Part shown: in pieces, positions 45,295 to 55,604 of the stretch
How positions within the stretch are numbered: position 1 is the stretch's first letter
How the letters are laid out: the number at the start of each line of letters is the position of its first letter
Assembly: GCA_045638265.1 (NCBI GenBank)
Contig: JAZUBA010000044.1
Span: 1-64,000, forward strand
Source of the DNA: RGIG4140 sp045638265
GTDB taxonomy: Bacteria > Pseudomonadota > Alphaproteobacteria > CAAHEQ01 > UBA3637
DNA length: 64,000 nucleotides
Direction of reading: 5' to 3'
Made by a program: the position numbers and the translations under genes
The notes under the pieces: model-generated
Told to the model about the DNA's origin: nothing
Database searches by the model: none
The model's input: only the letters and a program-made list of their open reading frames with translations

Positions 45295-45795
45295 ATGGAA
45301 ATTTGCACAAAACTAGAAGAACAGTTTGCGCCGTCTTTGGATTCGTTGGGTTATGAAATTGTACGTATTTCATTGCAAGGCGGGGATGTAAAAACGGTAC
45401 AGATTATGGCGGAGAGAAAAGACCGTCAGAGTATGACATTGGGTGATTGTGAGACAATCAGTCGGACGGTTTCTGCTTTGTTGGATGTTGCTGATCCGTT
45501 TCAAAATAAGTACATGTTAGAAGTTTCGTCTCCCGGTATTGATAGACCGTTGGTTAAGCCGGCAGATTATGTGCGTTTTCAAGGATGTGAAGCTAAAATT
45601 GAAACATCAGAAGAAATTAATGGTCGTAAACGTTTTAAAGGTCGGATTGTTTCTTTTGATGCAGATACTGAACAATTGCATTTTGCTTTTGAAGATTCGG
45701 AAATCGTTGTTGATTTTGCCAATATAGCAAAAGCAAAATTATTACTGGCAGATGCCGGAAATCAAAATCAAATGCCTAAAAAGAATAAAAAGTAA
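45295..45795 (+). CDS. rimP: Ribosome maturation factor RimP
   Basis: 166 residues. Assists 30S subunit maturation. FAPSLDSLGYEIVRISLQGG, then TLGDCETISRTVSALLDVAD and YMLEVSSPGIDRPL are the family signatures; a Sm-like C-terminal domain and Lys-rich tail follow. A long upstream extension is open, but the ATG at 45295 has GAAGGA and the correct family start. First gene of rimP-nusA-ylxR-infB-rbfA. Confidence 0.95.
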   Translation: MEICTKLEEQFAPSLDSLGYEIVRISLQGGDVKTVQIMAERKDRQSMTLGDCETISRTVSALLDVADPFQNKYMLEVSSPGIDRPLVKPADYVRFQGCEAKIETSEEINGRKRFKGRIVSFDADTEQLHFAFEDSEIVVDFANIAKAKLLLADAGNQNQMPKKNKK

Positions 45796-45813
45796 GAAAG
45801 AAAGGAAATTATT

Positions 45814-47322
45814 ATGCAAATTGCAACTCTTCCAAGACCGGAACTTATTCAAAATGCCGATATGTTGGCTCGTGAAAAAGATATTACAAAAGCTGATGTT
45901 TTAGAAGCCATGGAACAAGGTATTTCTAAAGCAGGACGTTCTAAATACGGTCCTGAATATGATATTCGTACAAAAATTGATCCGAATACGGGGGCAATTA
46001 AAATGGCTCGTTATTTGACGGTTGTGGAAGAAGTTGAAGATGAATTTACACAAATTTCATTAGCAGACGCACAACGTCAAGATAAATCCTTGAAAATCGG
46101 TGATGAAATTGTTGATATATTGCCACCAATGGATTTTGGACGTATTGCTGCTCAAACAGCTAAACAAATCATTACGCAAAAAGTGCGTGAAGCAGAGCGT
46201 ATGCGTCAATATAATGATATGAAGAATAAAAAAGGTGAAATTGTTAACGGTATTGTAAAACGTGTTGAAAACGGTAATTTGATTATGGAAATTGGACGTG
46301 TTGAAGCTTTGTTGCGTCGTGATGAATTGATACCGAGAGAGACATATCGTATCGGAGACAGATTGCGTGCTTATGTATTAGATGTTCGTCCTGAAATTAA
46401 AGGTCCGCAAGTCTTTTTATCCCGTTCTCATCCACAATTTTTGGCTCAGTTATTTGTTGCAGAAGTTCCTGAAATTTATGATGGAACGATTGAAATTAAA
46501 TCTGTATCTCGTGATCCGGGTTCTCGTGCTAAAATTGCTGTTTGGTCAAAAGATAATACATTGGATGCTCGTGGTGCATGTATTGGTATGCGTGGTGTTC
46601 GTGTTCAAGCTATTGTTCAAGAATTGCAAGGTGAAAAAATTGATGTTGTTCAATGGTCATCCGATCCGGCAACTTTTATTATGAATGCGTTGGCACCTAA
46701 TGAAGTCTTGAAAATTGTGATTGATGAAGAAACAAAGAATGTTGAAATTGTATTAAGTGAAGAACAATTATCAGTTGCTATCGGTCGTCGAGGACAAAAC
46801 ATTAAATTAATCAGTCAGTTAACAGGTTGGCATATTGATATGATGACAGAAGCCCAAGAATCTGAACATCGTATTAATGAAACAAAAGAACGTGTTGAGT
46901 TATTTATGCAAGCTTTGGATGTTGACGATATGATGGCTCATTTGCTTGTACAGGAAGGTTTCTCAAAAGTAGAAGATATTGCTTATATTTCATTGGCTGA
47001 ATTAGCTTCTATTGAAGGATTTGATGAAGGTTTGGCAGAAGAATTGCAAAATCGTGCAAAAGCTTATTTGATTGTAGAACAAGATACAATGGAAAAGAAA
47101 GTTGCTGAATTAAAAATTAAAGATGATTTGCGCAATTTTGAAGATTTGAGTTTGGATAGATTGGTTAAATTAGGTGAAAAAGGTATTCTTTCATTAGATG
47201 ATTTAGCTGATTTGTCCGGTGATGAATTGGTTGAAATTTTGGGTGGTAGCGATATGACAGAAACAGAAGCAAACGCTCTTATTATGAAAGCACGGGAACA
47301 CTGGTTTGCAGACGAAAAATAA
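45814..47322 (+). CDS. nusA: Transcription termination/antitermination factor NusA
   Basis: 502 residues. Binds RNA polymerase and modulates pausing, termination and antitermination. N-terminal domain, S1 (EIVNGIVKRVENGNLIMEIG), KH1 and KH2 (DARGACIGMRGVRVQAI; VAIGRRGQNIKLISQLTGW) and two C-terminal helix-hairpin-helix/acidic repeats (YISLAELASIEGFDEGLAEE) typical of alphaproteobacteria. AAAGGAAA precedes the ATG. Because NusA strengthens hairpin terminators, the leader attenuator suggests feedback control. Confidence 0.97.
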   Translation: MQIATLPRPELIQNADMLAREKDITKADVLEAMEQGISKAGRSKYGPEYDIRTKIDPNTGAIKMARYLTVVEEVEDEFTQISLADAQRQDKSLKIGDEIVDILPPMDFGRIAAQTAKQIITQKVREAERMRQYNDMKNKKGEIVNGIVKRVENGNLIMEIGRVEALLRRDELIPRETYRIGDRLRAYVLDVRPEIKGPQVFLSRSHPQFLAQLFVAEVPEIYDGTIEIKSVSRDPGSRAKIAVWSKDNTLDARGACIGMRGVRVQAIVQELQGEKIDVVQWSSDPATFIMNALAPNEVLKIVIDEETKNVEIVLSEEQLSVAIGRRGQNIKLISQLTGWHIDMMTEAQESEHRINETKERVELFMQALDVDDMMAHLLVQEGFSKVEDIAYISLAELASIEGFDEGLAEELQNRAKAYLIVEQDTMEKKVAELKIKDDLRNFEDLSLDRLVKLGEKGILSLDDLADLSGDELVEILGGSDMTETEANALIMKAREHWFADEK

Positions 47323-47920
47323 ACATTCACGCAAACGGGCAGCCGAAAACGGTATGAAAGTTTGTATTGTAACAAAAAACACGTTTCCACGAACGGAGAT
47401 GCTTCGTTTTGTTGTATCTCCGAATCGGGAAATTGTGTTTGATGCTGATGAAAAATTACCTGGCAAAGGTATATGGATTTCAGCAGATAAAGATATTCTT
47501 CAAAAAGCCGTTCAGAAAAAAATATTTAATAAAGCAGCGGGTATGTCAGTTGTAATTCCTGAAAATCTGACGGATATTGTTTTGGGTAAATTGCAAGAAA
47601 AGTGTTTGTCTTTGTTGTCGTTTGCTCGCAAAGCCGGTATGCTTGTTTTTGGTTTTGAGGGTGTTAAAAAAGCATTGACAAACATGGTTGTTTCGGTTGC
47701 TTTTGAGGCAGATGATGCTGCTCAAAACGGGAAAGATAAATTATACAGACCGACAGATACTTTTCCGGTTTTTTCCTGTTTGACACGGGAAGATTTAGGA
47801 CAAATTACAGGTATGGAACAACAAGTTCATGTTGCTGTACTTGATAGTAAATTGGCAGAAAATTTAATTGTTGCTGGTAAAAAATTAGAGTTATACACAC
47901 ATTGTTTGAAGAAAGGATAA
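47306..47920 (+). CDS. YlxR (DUF448) fused to an L7Ae-like domain
   Basis: 204 residues. The YlxR domain (about 17-95; KVCIVTKNTFPRTEMLRFVV and LPGKGIWISADKDIL) is an RNA-binding fold, called RnpM in Firmicutes where it modulates RNase P. The second half (about 100-190; LSLLSFARKAGMLVFGFEGV) is a ribosomal L7Ae/L30e-like RNA-binding domain. The fusion between nusA and infB is usual in alphaproteobacteria. I prefer the TTG at 47306, overlapping nusA by 17 bp; the next ATG (47354) would cut the basic N-terminal tail. Confidence 0.85.
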   Translation: MQTKNKHSRKRAAENGMKVCIVTKNTFPRTEMLRFVVSPNREIVFDADEKLPGKGIWISADKDILQKAVQKKIFNKAAGMSVVIPENLTDIVLGKLQEKCLSLLSFARKAGMLVFGFEGVKKALTNMVVSVAFEADDAAQNGKDKLYRPTDTFPVFSCLTREDLGQITGMEQQVHVAVLDSKLAENLIVAGKKLELYTHCLKKG

Positions 47921-47923
47921 ACG

Positions 47924-50362
47924 ATGACAGAAGAAAAAAAACCGCTTACATTATCGGGTACTTTGGAATTAAAGAAAACCACGCTTTCATTAGGCGGTCG
48001 TGTCCGTCAAAATGTTGGTGTGGGTAAAAACAATACGGTTAAAGTTGAAGTGCGTAAAAAACGTGTTATTACGCATGATACACAACAGGCAAATTTATCA
48101 CAAGATGCTGCTCAAAAAATTAAATTAATTCAAGAAGCTAAACAACGGGAAATGAAAAAAGCTGCTGAATTGGCTGAACAAAAACGTTTGGAAGCTGAAA
48201 AGAAAGAACTGGAAAAAGTTCAAGAACAACCTGTGCAAGAAGATGTTATTGAAACGACACGAGAAGAAGTTATTGAAGTGGAAACGACCGTAGAAAAACC
48301 ACGTTCTTCGGAAAAAGAAAAGAAAGTGTTTACAAACGATGCACAACCGCATTCTCGTAAAAAAGAACGTGAAATGAATGATGAGGAAAAACCAAATCGT
48401 AACAATCGTAGTTCTTATGAAGAAAAAAGAAGCGGTAAAATGAATATGAACGCTTACCGAAATGCACGTGTCAGTATGAGTGATGACGATGAAGATGATG
48501 GTGTTGTTCATCAAAGACGTTCGTTAGCATCCATTAAGCGTTCTCGGGAAAAAGAACGATTGAAACATCAAGAACAATTAAAATCACAAGAAAAAATCAT
48601 TCGTGAAGTTATTATTCCGGAAACAATAACTGTTCAGGAATTAGCAAACCGCATGAGTGAAAAAGGGGCAACCGTTGTTAAAATTTTAATGAAATTAGGC
48701 ATGATGGTTACGATTACACAAACCATTGATGCTGATACAGCAGAATTAGTTGTTAGTGAACTCGGTCATAAATTTAAACGGGTTGCTGAATCTGATGTTG
48801 AAGAAATTTTGAAAAAAGAAGAAGATAATCCGGATAACATGATTGATCGTTCTCCTGTTGTAACGGTTATGGGTCATGTTGACCATGGTAAAACATCTTT
48901 GTTAGATGCTTTGCGTTCAGCTAATGTTGCTGATGGTGAATCCGGTGGTATTACACAACATATCGGTGCGTATCAGGTTATGTTGCCGAACAAACAAAAA
49001 GTTACATTTATTGACACACCGGGGCACGCAGCTTTTACAGCTATGCGAGCTCGTGGTGCCAAAGTAACGGATTTGGTTGTTTTAGTTGTTGCTGCTAATG
49101 ACAGTGTTATGCCACAAACAATTGAAGCTATTCACCATGCTAAAGCAGCAGGTGTTCCAATTGTTGTTGCTATTAACAAAATTGATGTTCCGGGGGCAAA
49201 TCCTCAAAAGGTCAGAACAGACTTGTTACAACATGAAGTTGTTGTTGAATCAATGGGTGGTGATGTATTAGACGTAGAAGTATCTGCTAAAAAACGTTTG
49301 AATTTAGATAAATTAATTGAAACAATTTTATTACAAGCAGAAATTTTAGGTTTAAAAGCTGATCCGGAACGAACAGCAGAAGGTGTTGTTGTTGAAGCTC
49401 GTATGGATAAAGGTCGCGGGTCTGTTGCAACTGTTTTAATTCAAAAAGGGACGTTAAAAGTTGGTGATGTTTTTGTATCCGGTCAGGAATGGGGACGAGT
49501 TCGTTCACTTTTTAATGATAAAGGTCAACGTGTTACAAAAGCTTTGCCATCTGAACCGGTTGAAGTTATTGGTTTACAAGGGACTCCAGCTGCTGGTGAT
49601 GATTTTATTGTTGTTGATTCTGAAAACAGAGCTCGTGAAATTTCTGCTTATCGTCAACGAAAAGCTCGTGAAGTTTTGCAGGTTAAAACAATGAGTACGG
49701 CAGAACATTTATTAGCAAAAATTAAAGCTGGTGAAATCAAAGAATTACCTGTTTTAATTAAAGGTGACGTACAAGGTTCAGTTGAAGCTTTGAATGGTAT
49801 TCTTTCAAAAATTGCCAATAATGAAGTTAAAGTTCATGTTTTGCATAGTGCTGTTGGTGCTATTAACGAATCGGATATTACATTAGCTCGTGCTTCAAAA
49901 GCTATTGTAATAGGCTTTAATGTTCGTGCAAATCCAAGTGCCAGAGAAATGGCAAAACGGGATGGTGTTGATATTCGTTATTACTCAATTGTATATGACG
50001 TTGCTGACGATATGAAACGTGCCGTAGAAGGATTGCTTGAACCAGAATTGCGTGAAAAGATTTTGGGCTATGCCGAAATTCGTCAGGTTATTAATATTTC
50101 AAAAGTTGGCAAAATTGCCGGTTGTATGGTTAAAGAAGGTTTGGTCCGTCGTCATGCCAAAGCCAGATTGTTAAGAGATGGTGTTGTTATTTACACAGGT
50201 TCTATTGCACAATTAAAACGCTTTAAAGATGATGTTAAAGAAGTCAAAGAAGGTTTTGATTGCGGTATGTGCTTTGATAATTATGATGATATTAAAGTCA
50301 ATGATTTCATTGAATGCTATGAAATGGAAGAAATTGCCGTTAAATTGAATATTGAAATTTAA
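47924..50362 (+). CDS. infB: Translation initiation factor IF-2
   Basis: 812 residues. GTPase that places initiator tRNA on the 30S subunit. Long charged N-terminal region with the EERRR-like coiled-coil, IF2_N ([20 protein letters not shown]), then the G domain with [24 protein letters not shown] and NKIDVP, followed by domain II, and the C-terminal fMet-tRNA domain ([15 protein letters not shown]). Starts 3 bp after ylxR, with AAAGGA before the ATG. Confidence 0.98.
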   Translation: MTEEKKPLTLSGTLELKKTTLSLGGRVRQNVGVGKNNTVKVEVRKKRVITHDTQQANLSQDAAQKIKLIQEAKQREMKKAAELAEQKRLEAEKKELEKVQEQPVQEDVIETTREEVIEVETTVEKPRSSEKEKKVFTNDAQPHSRKKEREMNDEEKPNRNNRSSYEEKRSGKMNMNAYRNARVSMSDDDEDDGVVHQRRSLASIKRSREKERLKHQEQLKSQEKIIREVIIPETITVQELANRMSEKGATVVKILMKLGMMVTITQTIDADTAELVVSELGHKFKRVAESDVEEILKKEEDNPDNMIDRSPVVTVMGHVDHGKTSLLDALRSANVADGESGGITQHIGAYQVMLPNKQKVTFIDTPGHAAFTAMRARGAKVTDLVVLVVAANDSVMPQTIEAIHHAKAAGVPIVVAINKIDVPGANPQKVRTDLLQHEVVVESMGGDVLDVEVSAKKRLNLDKLIETILLQAEILGLKADPERTAEGVVVEARMDKGRGSVATVLIQKGTLKVGDVFVSGQEWGRVRSLFNDKGQRVTKALPSEPVEVIGLQGTPAAGDDFIVVDSENRAREISAYRQRKAREVLQVKTMSTAEHLLAKIKAGEIKELPVLIKGDVQGSVEALNGILSKIANNEVKVHVLHSAVGAINESDITLARASKAIVIGFNVRANPSAREMAKRDGVDIRYYSIVYDVADDMKRAVEGLLEPELREKILGYAEIRQVINISKVGKIAGCMVKEGLVRRHAKARLLRDGVVIYTGSIAQLKRFKDDVKEVKEGFDCGMCFDNYDDIKVNDFIECYEMEEIAVKLNIEI

Positions 50363-50375
50363 AAAGGAGTTTTAA

Positions 50376-50780
50376 ATGTCTACAATCGGAAAAGGACAAT
50401 CAAAAGCCCCGTCCCAACGACAATTACGTGTTGCAGAAGAAATTCGGCATGTGTTGGCAAAAATGCTTATTGAAAACAATTTGTTTATTGAGGGTTTAAA
50501 GTCATCATATATTATGGTAACCGAAGTTTCCATTTCTCCGGATTTATCATATGCAACGGCATATATTCAAGGGATTGGTGACGTTGATACAGATGAACAA
50601 ATTGAATTGTTGAATAAACATAAAGGTGCATTTAGATATAAAATCGGTAAAGCTGTTCGTTTACGTATTGTGCCGGATATTGTGTTTAAATCTGATAATA
50701 GTTTTGAAACATCTCAGTATATTGAAGATTTGCTCAATTCTCCAAGAGTACGAGCAGATTTAGAAAAAGAAGAAGATTAA
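50376..50780 (+). CDS. rbfA: Ribosome-binding factor A
   Basis: 134 residues. KH-like 30S maturation factor, cold adaptation. SQRQLRVAEEIRHVLAKML, VTEVSISPDLSYATAYIQ and FRYKIGKAVRLRIVPDIVFK match the family. AAAGGAG precedes the ATG, 13 bp after infB; the terminator at 50800 closes the operon. truB and rpsO, often next, are absent here. Confidence 0.95.
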   Translation: MSTIGKGQSKAPSQRQLRVAEEIRHVLAKMLIENNLFIEGLKSSYIMVTEVSISPDLSYATAYIQGIGDVDTDEQIELLNKHKGAFRYKIGKAVRLRIVPDIVFKSDNSFETSQYIEDLLNSPRVRADLEKEED

Positions 50781-50799
50781 TTTTTTTGTTTTTCAATTG

Positions 50800-50830
50800 A
50801 AACGGAATGCATTGGCGTTCCGTTTTTTTT
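50800..50830 (+). terminator. Intrinsic terminator of the rimP-rbfA operon
   Basis: AAACGGAA-GC / GC-TTCCGTTT stem with one mismatch, ATTG loop and T9, 20 bp past the rbfA stop. Confidence 0.9.
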
Positions 50831-50911
50831 TGATTTTATCGAGCATGAGAAAATGGTTTTGTTGACAAATATATGATTTTTGTATATTCTAACTTATAAT
50901 AGGAGGAAAAA

Positions 50912-51787
50912 ATGACTGAAAGAAACGAAAAAATACCGATGGCAATCTGTTATGATTTTGATGGTACTTTGGCGCCTGGGAATATGCAGGAATATGGATT
51001 TATTGAACAATTAGGTATGACACCTCAAATGTTTTGGACAACAAGTAATCAGTTGGCACGAGAACAAAAGGGTGATGCTATTTTGTCGTATATGCTTCGT
51101 ATGAAAGAGGAGTCTGAAATTCATAAATTGCCGTTTACAAAAGAAGCTTTTAAACAATATGCTTCTCAGGTAGAGTTGTTTCCCGGTGTTGAAAAATGGT
51201 TTGCACGTATTAATGATTATGCTGACAAAAGAGGGGTTGCATTAGAACATTACATTATTTCTTCAGGTTTGAAAGAAATGGTTGAAGGAACGTCTATTGC
51301 ACCGTATTTTAAAGAAATATTTGCATCTTCATTTATGTATAATGACAAAGATGAAGCTGTTTGGCCGGCGATGGTTGTTAATTACACCAACAAAACACAA
51401 TTTTTATATCGTATTAATAAGGGGTGTTTGGATGTTAGTGATAATGATTTGTTAAACAGTCATATGGAAGATTCAGAAAAACCAATGCCATTTTCAAATA
51501 TGATTTATATCGGAGACGGGGAAACGGATATTCCTTCTATGAAAACAGTGAAGCGGGAAGGGGGATATGCTATTGCTGTTTATCAGCGTCATGTACCGAT
51601 ACAAGAACAAAAAGTGAGAAATTTGGTAGGTGTAGAGCGAGCTGATGTGATTGCTCCGGCAGATTATCGTCCTGAAACACCAATGGATGTTTTTGTAAAA
51701 GGTATTATTGATAAAATTGTGGCGGACACGCATTTAAAAACCGTACAAGAAGCTTTGAATCAAATTGTTTTATCGGAGGAAAAATAA
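50912..51787 (+). CDS. HAD-superfamily phosphatase
   Basis: 291 residues. Motif I is YDFDGTLAP (nucleophile Asp and DxD) at about residues 14-22, motif II the serine in HYIISSGLKEM, and motif IV IGDGETDIPSM. An alpha-helical cap lies at about 30-100. The arrangement is like phosphoserine phosphatase-type HAD enzymes, but the substrate cannot be told. AGGAGG precedes the ATG. The next gene begins one base after the stop, so they form an operon. Confidence 0.85.
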   Translation: MTERNEKIPMAICYDFDGTLAPGNMQEYGFIEQLGMTPQMFWTTSNQLAREQKGDAILSYMLRMKEESEIHKLPFTKEAFKQYASQVELFPGVEKWFARINDYADKRGVALEHYIISSGLKEMVEGTSIAPYFKEIFASSFMYNDKDEAVWPAMVVNYTNKTQFLYRINKGCLDVSDNDLLNSHMEDSEKPMPFSNMIYIGDGETDIPSMKTVKREGGYAIAVYQRHVPIQEQKVRNLVGVERADVIAPADYRPETPMDVFVKGIIDKIVADTHLKTVQEALNQIVLSEEK

Positions 51788-51788
51788 A

Positions 51789-52262
51789 ATGAAAGTTATC
51801 AGTAATGGTATTCACAATGGATATTTTGATGATTGTTACGGAAAATTCGGAACGCAATTTAAAAATGATATGCCGACATTTTCCATTCCTTTTACCATAC
51901 AGAATGCACCTAAAGAAACACAGTCTTTTGTTGTTGTATTAGATGATTCAGATGCGATTCCCGTAGCCGGATTTGTTTGGATTCACTGGTTGATTGCTAA
52001 TTTGAAACAAACGGATATTCCTGAAAATATCGCTATGGTTGATTCTGTTGGTTTTGTTCAAGGTCAAAACAGTTGGGGTGAAAATTTATATGGGGGTATG
52101 GCTCCGCCAAATTGTACACATGTGTATGATTTGAAAGTTTATGCGTTAGATTCGGAGTTGTCTTTACAGGATGGTTTTACATACGATGAGTTGATGTCAG
52201 CTATGACAGGGCACGTTTTGTCTGAAGCAACATTATCAGGTAAATATCGTCATCAAAAATAG
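51789..52262 (+). CDS. YbhB/YbcL-family (PEBP) protein
   Basis: 157 residues, no signal peptide. SFVVVLDDSDAIPVAGFVWIH, then HWLIANLKQTDIPEN, QNSWGENLYGGMAPPNCTHVY are the ligand-pocket motifs of the bacterial phosphatidylethanolamine-binding (Raf-kinase-inhibitor-like) family. Biochemical role unsettled for bacterial members. Its GGAGG ribosome-binding site lies in the last codons of the HAD gene. Confidence 0.9.
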   Translation: MKVISNGIHNGYFDDCYGKFGTQFKNDMPTFSIPFTIQNAPKETQSFVVVLDDSDAIPVAGFVWIHWLIANLKQTDIPENIAMVDSVGFVQGQNSWGENLYGGMAPPNCTHVYDLKVYALDSELSLQDGFTYDELMSAMTGHVLSEATLSGKYRHQK

Positions 52263-52336
52263 TTTTTGTAAAATATTATGCAATCTGTTTGTTTTTGACA
52301 TGTATCCACTTTTTTCATTGATTTTTAATATTTTAC

Positions 52337-52365
52337 TGGACTTTTTGTAAAAATAAATGTATAAT
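52337..52365 (+). promoter_or_regulatory. Putative typA promoter
   Basis: TGGACT (52337-52342), 17 bp, TATAAT (52360-52365), 40 bp before the ATG. The -10 is a perfect match; the -35 matches at four of six positions. Confidence 0.45.
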
Positions 52366-52405
52366 TCGCCATCAATTAATTTTTTAACAAAAGAAGGCAA
52401 AATCA

Positions 52406-54229
52406 ATGACACAAGAAATCAGAAATATTGCAATTATTGCACACGTTGACCATGGTAAAACAACATTTGTTGATGCATTTTTAAAACAAAGTGGTGCATA
52501 TCGTGAAAATCAACAGGTTGTTACCTGTGCGATGGATTCTAATGATTTAGAACGGGAAAGAGGAATTACTATTTTTGCAAAATGTACCTCTGTTGAATGG
52601 AATGGTATTCGCATTAATATCGTAGATACACCGGGACACGCAGATTTTGGTGGTGAAGTTGAACGTATTTTGTCTATGGTAGACGGTGTTATCTTGTTGG
52701 TGGATTCAGCAGAAGGTCCTTTGCCACAAACAAAGTTTGTTTTGTCAAAAGCATTAAAGTTGGGTTTACGGCCGATTGTTGTCATTAACAAAATTGACCG
52801 TGCTGATGCTCGTCCAGACGAAGTCCATAATGAAGTTTTTGATTTGTTTGCTAATTTAGGTGCAACAGATGAACAATTGGATTTCCCTGCATTGTTTGCT
52901 TCTGGGCGTGAAGGATGGGCTGTTAATGATTTAGCAGATGAACGTAAAGATATTGTGCCGTTGTTTAACAAAATCATTGAACACGTACCGGCACCGACAT
53001 GTGATGAAAACGGTCCATTTAAGATGTTGGTAACGACATTAGAAGCTGATCCGTTTGTCGGTCGTATTTTGACTGGTCGTATTTTATCCGGCAAAGTCAA
53101 AACAAATCAAATGATTAAAGCAATTACACGGGATGGTAAAGCTGTTGAAACAGCTCGTGCTTCAAAAATTATTGCTTTCCGTGGCTTAAAAAGACAACCG
53201 ATTGAAGAAGGGGTTGCCGGAGATATTGTCAGTATTGCAGGTATGACAGATGCAACGGTTTCCGATACATTGTGTGATACGTCAGTCAGTGAACCGATTC
53301 AAGCAGAACCGATTGATCCACCAACATTAGCTATGACATTTTCAATTAACACTTCTCCGTTGGCGGGGACAGAAGGGGATAAAGTTACTTCCCGTATGAT
53401 TTGGGACAGATTATGCAAAGAAGCAGAAGGAAATATTGCTTTACGTGTTTCCAGAACAGATACCACAGATGCTTTTGAAGTTGCCGGTCGTGGTGAATTA
53501 CAATTGGGTGTTTTAATTGAAACAATGCGTCGTGAAGGGTATGAATTATCTGTATCACGTCCACGTGTTGTTTTTAAAGAAGATGAAAATGGTCAAAAAT
53601 TAGAGCCGATGGAAGAAGTTGTTGTAGATGTAGATGATGCATATACAGGTGTTGTGGTTGAAAAAATGAGTTTGCGTAAAGCAGAAATGACCGAAATGTT
53701 GCCGAGTGGCGGTGGCAAAACACGGTTAACGTTTATTGCTCCTTCTCGTGGGTTGATTGGTTATTACAGTGAATTTTTAACAGATACTTGCGGTACAGGA
53801 ATTATGAACCGTTTATTTCATAGTTATGCGCCATATAAAGGTGTTATTACAGGACGCAGAAATGGTGTGTTAATTTCAACAGAACAAGGAAAAGCCGTTC
53901 CGTATGCGTTATTTAATATTCAGGAACGTGGACCTCTTTTCATTCCCGCTGGTACAATGGTGTATGCTGGTATGATTATCGGAGCCAATGCAAAACCGGG
54001 TGATATTGAAGTTAATCCAATTAAAGGTAAAAAATTAACGAACATGCGTGCTGCTGGTAAAGATGATAACGTGTTACTTTATCCTCCACGAATTTTACCG
54101 TTGGAAGTTGCTTTGTCTTATATTGAAGATGATGAATTAGTTGAAGTCACACCAACAAATATTCGTTTAAGAAAAAAATATTTAGACAGTAATGAACGTC
54201 GGAAATTTGAAAGACGGAAAGAAGATTAA
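52406..54229 (+). CDS. typA: Ribosome-associated GTPase TypA/BipA
   Basis: 607 residues. EF-G-like translational GTPase active in ribosome assembly and stress. G1 AHVDHGKTTFVDAFL, the switch I region with RERGITIFAK, G3 DTPGHADFGGEV and G4 NKIDRADARP; C-terminal BipA domain includes GRGELQLGVLIETMRREGYE and RGLIGYYSEF. AAGG precedes the ATG. Confidence 0.98.
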   Translation: MTQEIRNIAIIAHVDHGKTTFVDAFLKQSGAYRENQQVVTCAMDSNDLERERGITIFAKCTSVEWNGIRINIVDTPGHADFGGEVERILSMVDGVILLVDSAEGPLPQTKFVLSKALKLGLRPIVVINKIDRADARPDEVHNEVFDLFANLGATDEQLDFPALFASGREGWAVNDLADERKDIVPLFNKIIEHVPAPTCDENGPFKMLVTTLEADPFVGRILTGRILSGKVKTNQMIKAITRDGKAVETARASKIIAFRGLKRQPIEEGVAGDIVSIAGMTDATVSDTLCDTSVSEPIQAEPIDPPTLAMTFSINTSPLAGTEGDKVTSRMIWDRLCKEAEGNIALRVSRTDTTDAFEVAGRGELQLGVLIETMRREGYELSVSRPRVVFKEDENGQKLEPMEEVVVDVDDAYTGVVVEKMSLRKAEMTEMLPSGGGKTRLTFIAPSRGLIGYYSEFLTDTCGTGIMNRLFHSYAPYKGVITGRRNGVLISTEQGKAVPYALFNIQERGPLFIPAGTMVYAGMIIGANAKPGDIEVNPIKGKKLTNMRAAGKDDNVLLYPPRILPLEVALSYIEDDELVEVTPTNIRLRKKYLDSNERRKFERRKED

Positions 54230-54240
54230 GAAACCGAAAT

Positions 54241-54271
54241 GGGAAACGGGTTGCCGTTTCCCGTCTTTATT
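54241..54271 (+). terminator. Intrinsic terminator of typA
   Basis: GGGAAACGG / CCGTTTCCC 9-bp stem, GTTG loop, then GTCTTTATT, 12 bp after the typA stop. Confidence 0.85.
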
Positions 54272-54287
54272 ATAAAAGGAATAACAA

Positions 54288-55604
54288 ATGAATGAATGGA
54301 AAACAGCATTAAAAGGATATTTAAATCCGGCCGTTTTTATTTTTTTGTTTTTAGGATTCTCATGCGGAATCCCGCTTAGTTTAATTGGTTATTCACTTTC
54401 TTTATGGCTTGCTGATACAAATATGGGTTTGGCTGTTATCGGCTTTTTTGCTCTTGTATTGTTGCCATATAATTTTAAATTTGTTTGGGCGCCTTTGATT
54501 GATAAAATTCGATTGCCGATTTTAGCAGATAAAATCGGTATGCGCAAAGCGTGGTTGATTGTTTTTCAATGTTGTTTGATTGTCAGTGTTTGTGGTTTGG
54601 CTTATTTTGCACCAGATAAGAATACATGGATATATTCATTTGAACGCATAATAGACGGAGAAAAAACAATTGTTCATTTACCGTTACAAACATATATATT
54701 TGCGTTTTTGACAGCATTTTTTGCAGCCAGTCAAGATATTGTCGTAGATGCTTTGCGTATTTCAACATTAAAAAAAGAAGAATATGGAGAAGGTGCAGGG
54801 ATGTATCAGTTCGGATACAGAATGGGTATGCTTTTGTCTGGTGCCGGTGTTGTCGCTGTTTCCGCATTGTTATCTTGGCAAATATCTTATTTTATTTGTG
54901 CAGGTATTTTATTAATAGGTTTAGCAAGTACTTTGTTTGTTAAAGAAGAACAAACAACGGTACAACAAGAAAAGCATTTGTGGAAAGAAATGTTTATTAA
55001 ACCGTTTCAAGATTTTATGTTGCGACAAAATTGGTATTGGTTATTGATTTTTATTGTTTTATATAAATTATGTAATGCCATATTGGGACGAATGGCTTTA
55101 CCTTTTTATCGGGAAATGGGTTTTTCAAAAGTTGAAATTGCACTTATTTCAGGAACAATCGGTCCATGGATAACGATAGCCGGTGTAGCATTAGGGGGTA
55201 TCCTTGTTATGCGTTATCATATTTTAAAATTGCTTTTGGTACTTGGATTTATTGAAATCTTAACCTCTGTGGTTTTTGGATTGTTTTCACTTTTTTATCA
55301 TTCTATCCCGATGTTTTTGGTTGTTATTTTGTTTGACAATATTGTTGGTGGTATGGGGGGCGCTGTTTTTGTGGCATTTTTGTCAGGATTGTGTTCCAAA
55401 CAATATGCTGCAACTCAATATGCATTATTAACAGGTTTAATGATGTTTGCCGTATCTGTTGTGTCAGTATATAGCGGTATTTGGGCTGAAAAAATGGGGT
55501 GGTTGACGTTTTTTGTTTTTACGGGTATACTTATGTTGCCGGCATTAGGATTGTTGTGTTATTTAATCAAGATGAAAACCCATGAAGTACAAAAAAGTTT
55601 GTAA
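54288..55604 (+). CDS. AmpG-like MFS permease
   Basis: 438 residues with about 12 membrane helices. LGFSCGIPLSLIGYSLSLWL, FVWAPLIDKIRLPIL and FFAASQDIVVDALRISTL are hallmarks of AmpG-type permeases, which import anhydromuropeptides for cell-wall recycling. AAAGGAAT precedes the ATG. Its last 23 bp overlap the GT10 gene in another frame, so the two are linked in translation. Confidence 0.88.
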   Translation: MNEWKTALKGYLNPAVFIFLFLGFSCGIPLSLIGYSLSLWLADTNMGLAVIGFFALVLLPYNFKFVWAPLIDKIRLPILADKIGMRKAWLIVFQCCLIVSVCGLAYFAPDKNTWIYSFERIIDGEKTIVHLPLQTYIFAFLTAFFAASQDIVVDALRISTLKKEEYGEGAGMYQFGYRMGMLLSGAGVVAVSALLSWQISYFICAGILLIGLASTLFVKEEQTTVQQEKHLWKEMFIKPFQDFMLRQNWYWLLIFIVLYKLCNAILGRMALPFYREMGFSKVEIALISGTIGPWITIAGVALGGILVMRYHILKLLLVLGFIEILTSVVFGLFSLFYHSIPMFLVVILFDNIVGGMGGAVFVAFLSGLCSKQYAATQYALLTGLMMFAVSVVSVYSGIWAEKMGWLTFFVFTGILMLPALGLLCYLIKMKTHEVQKSL

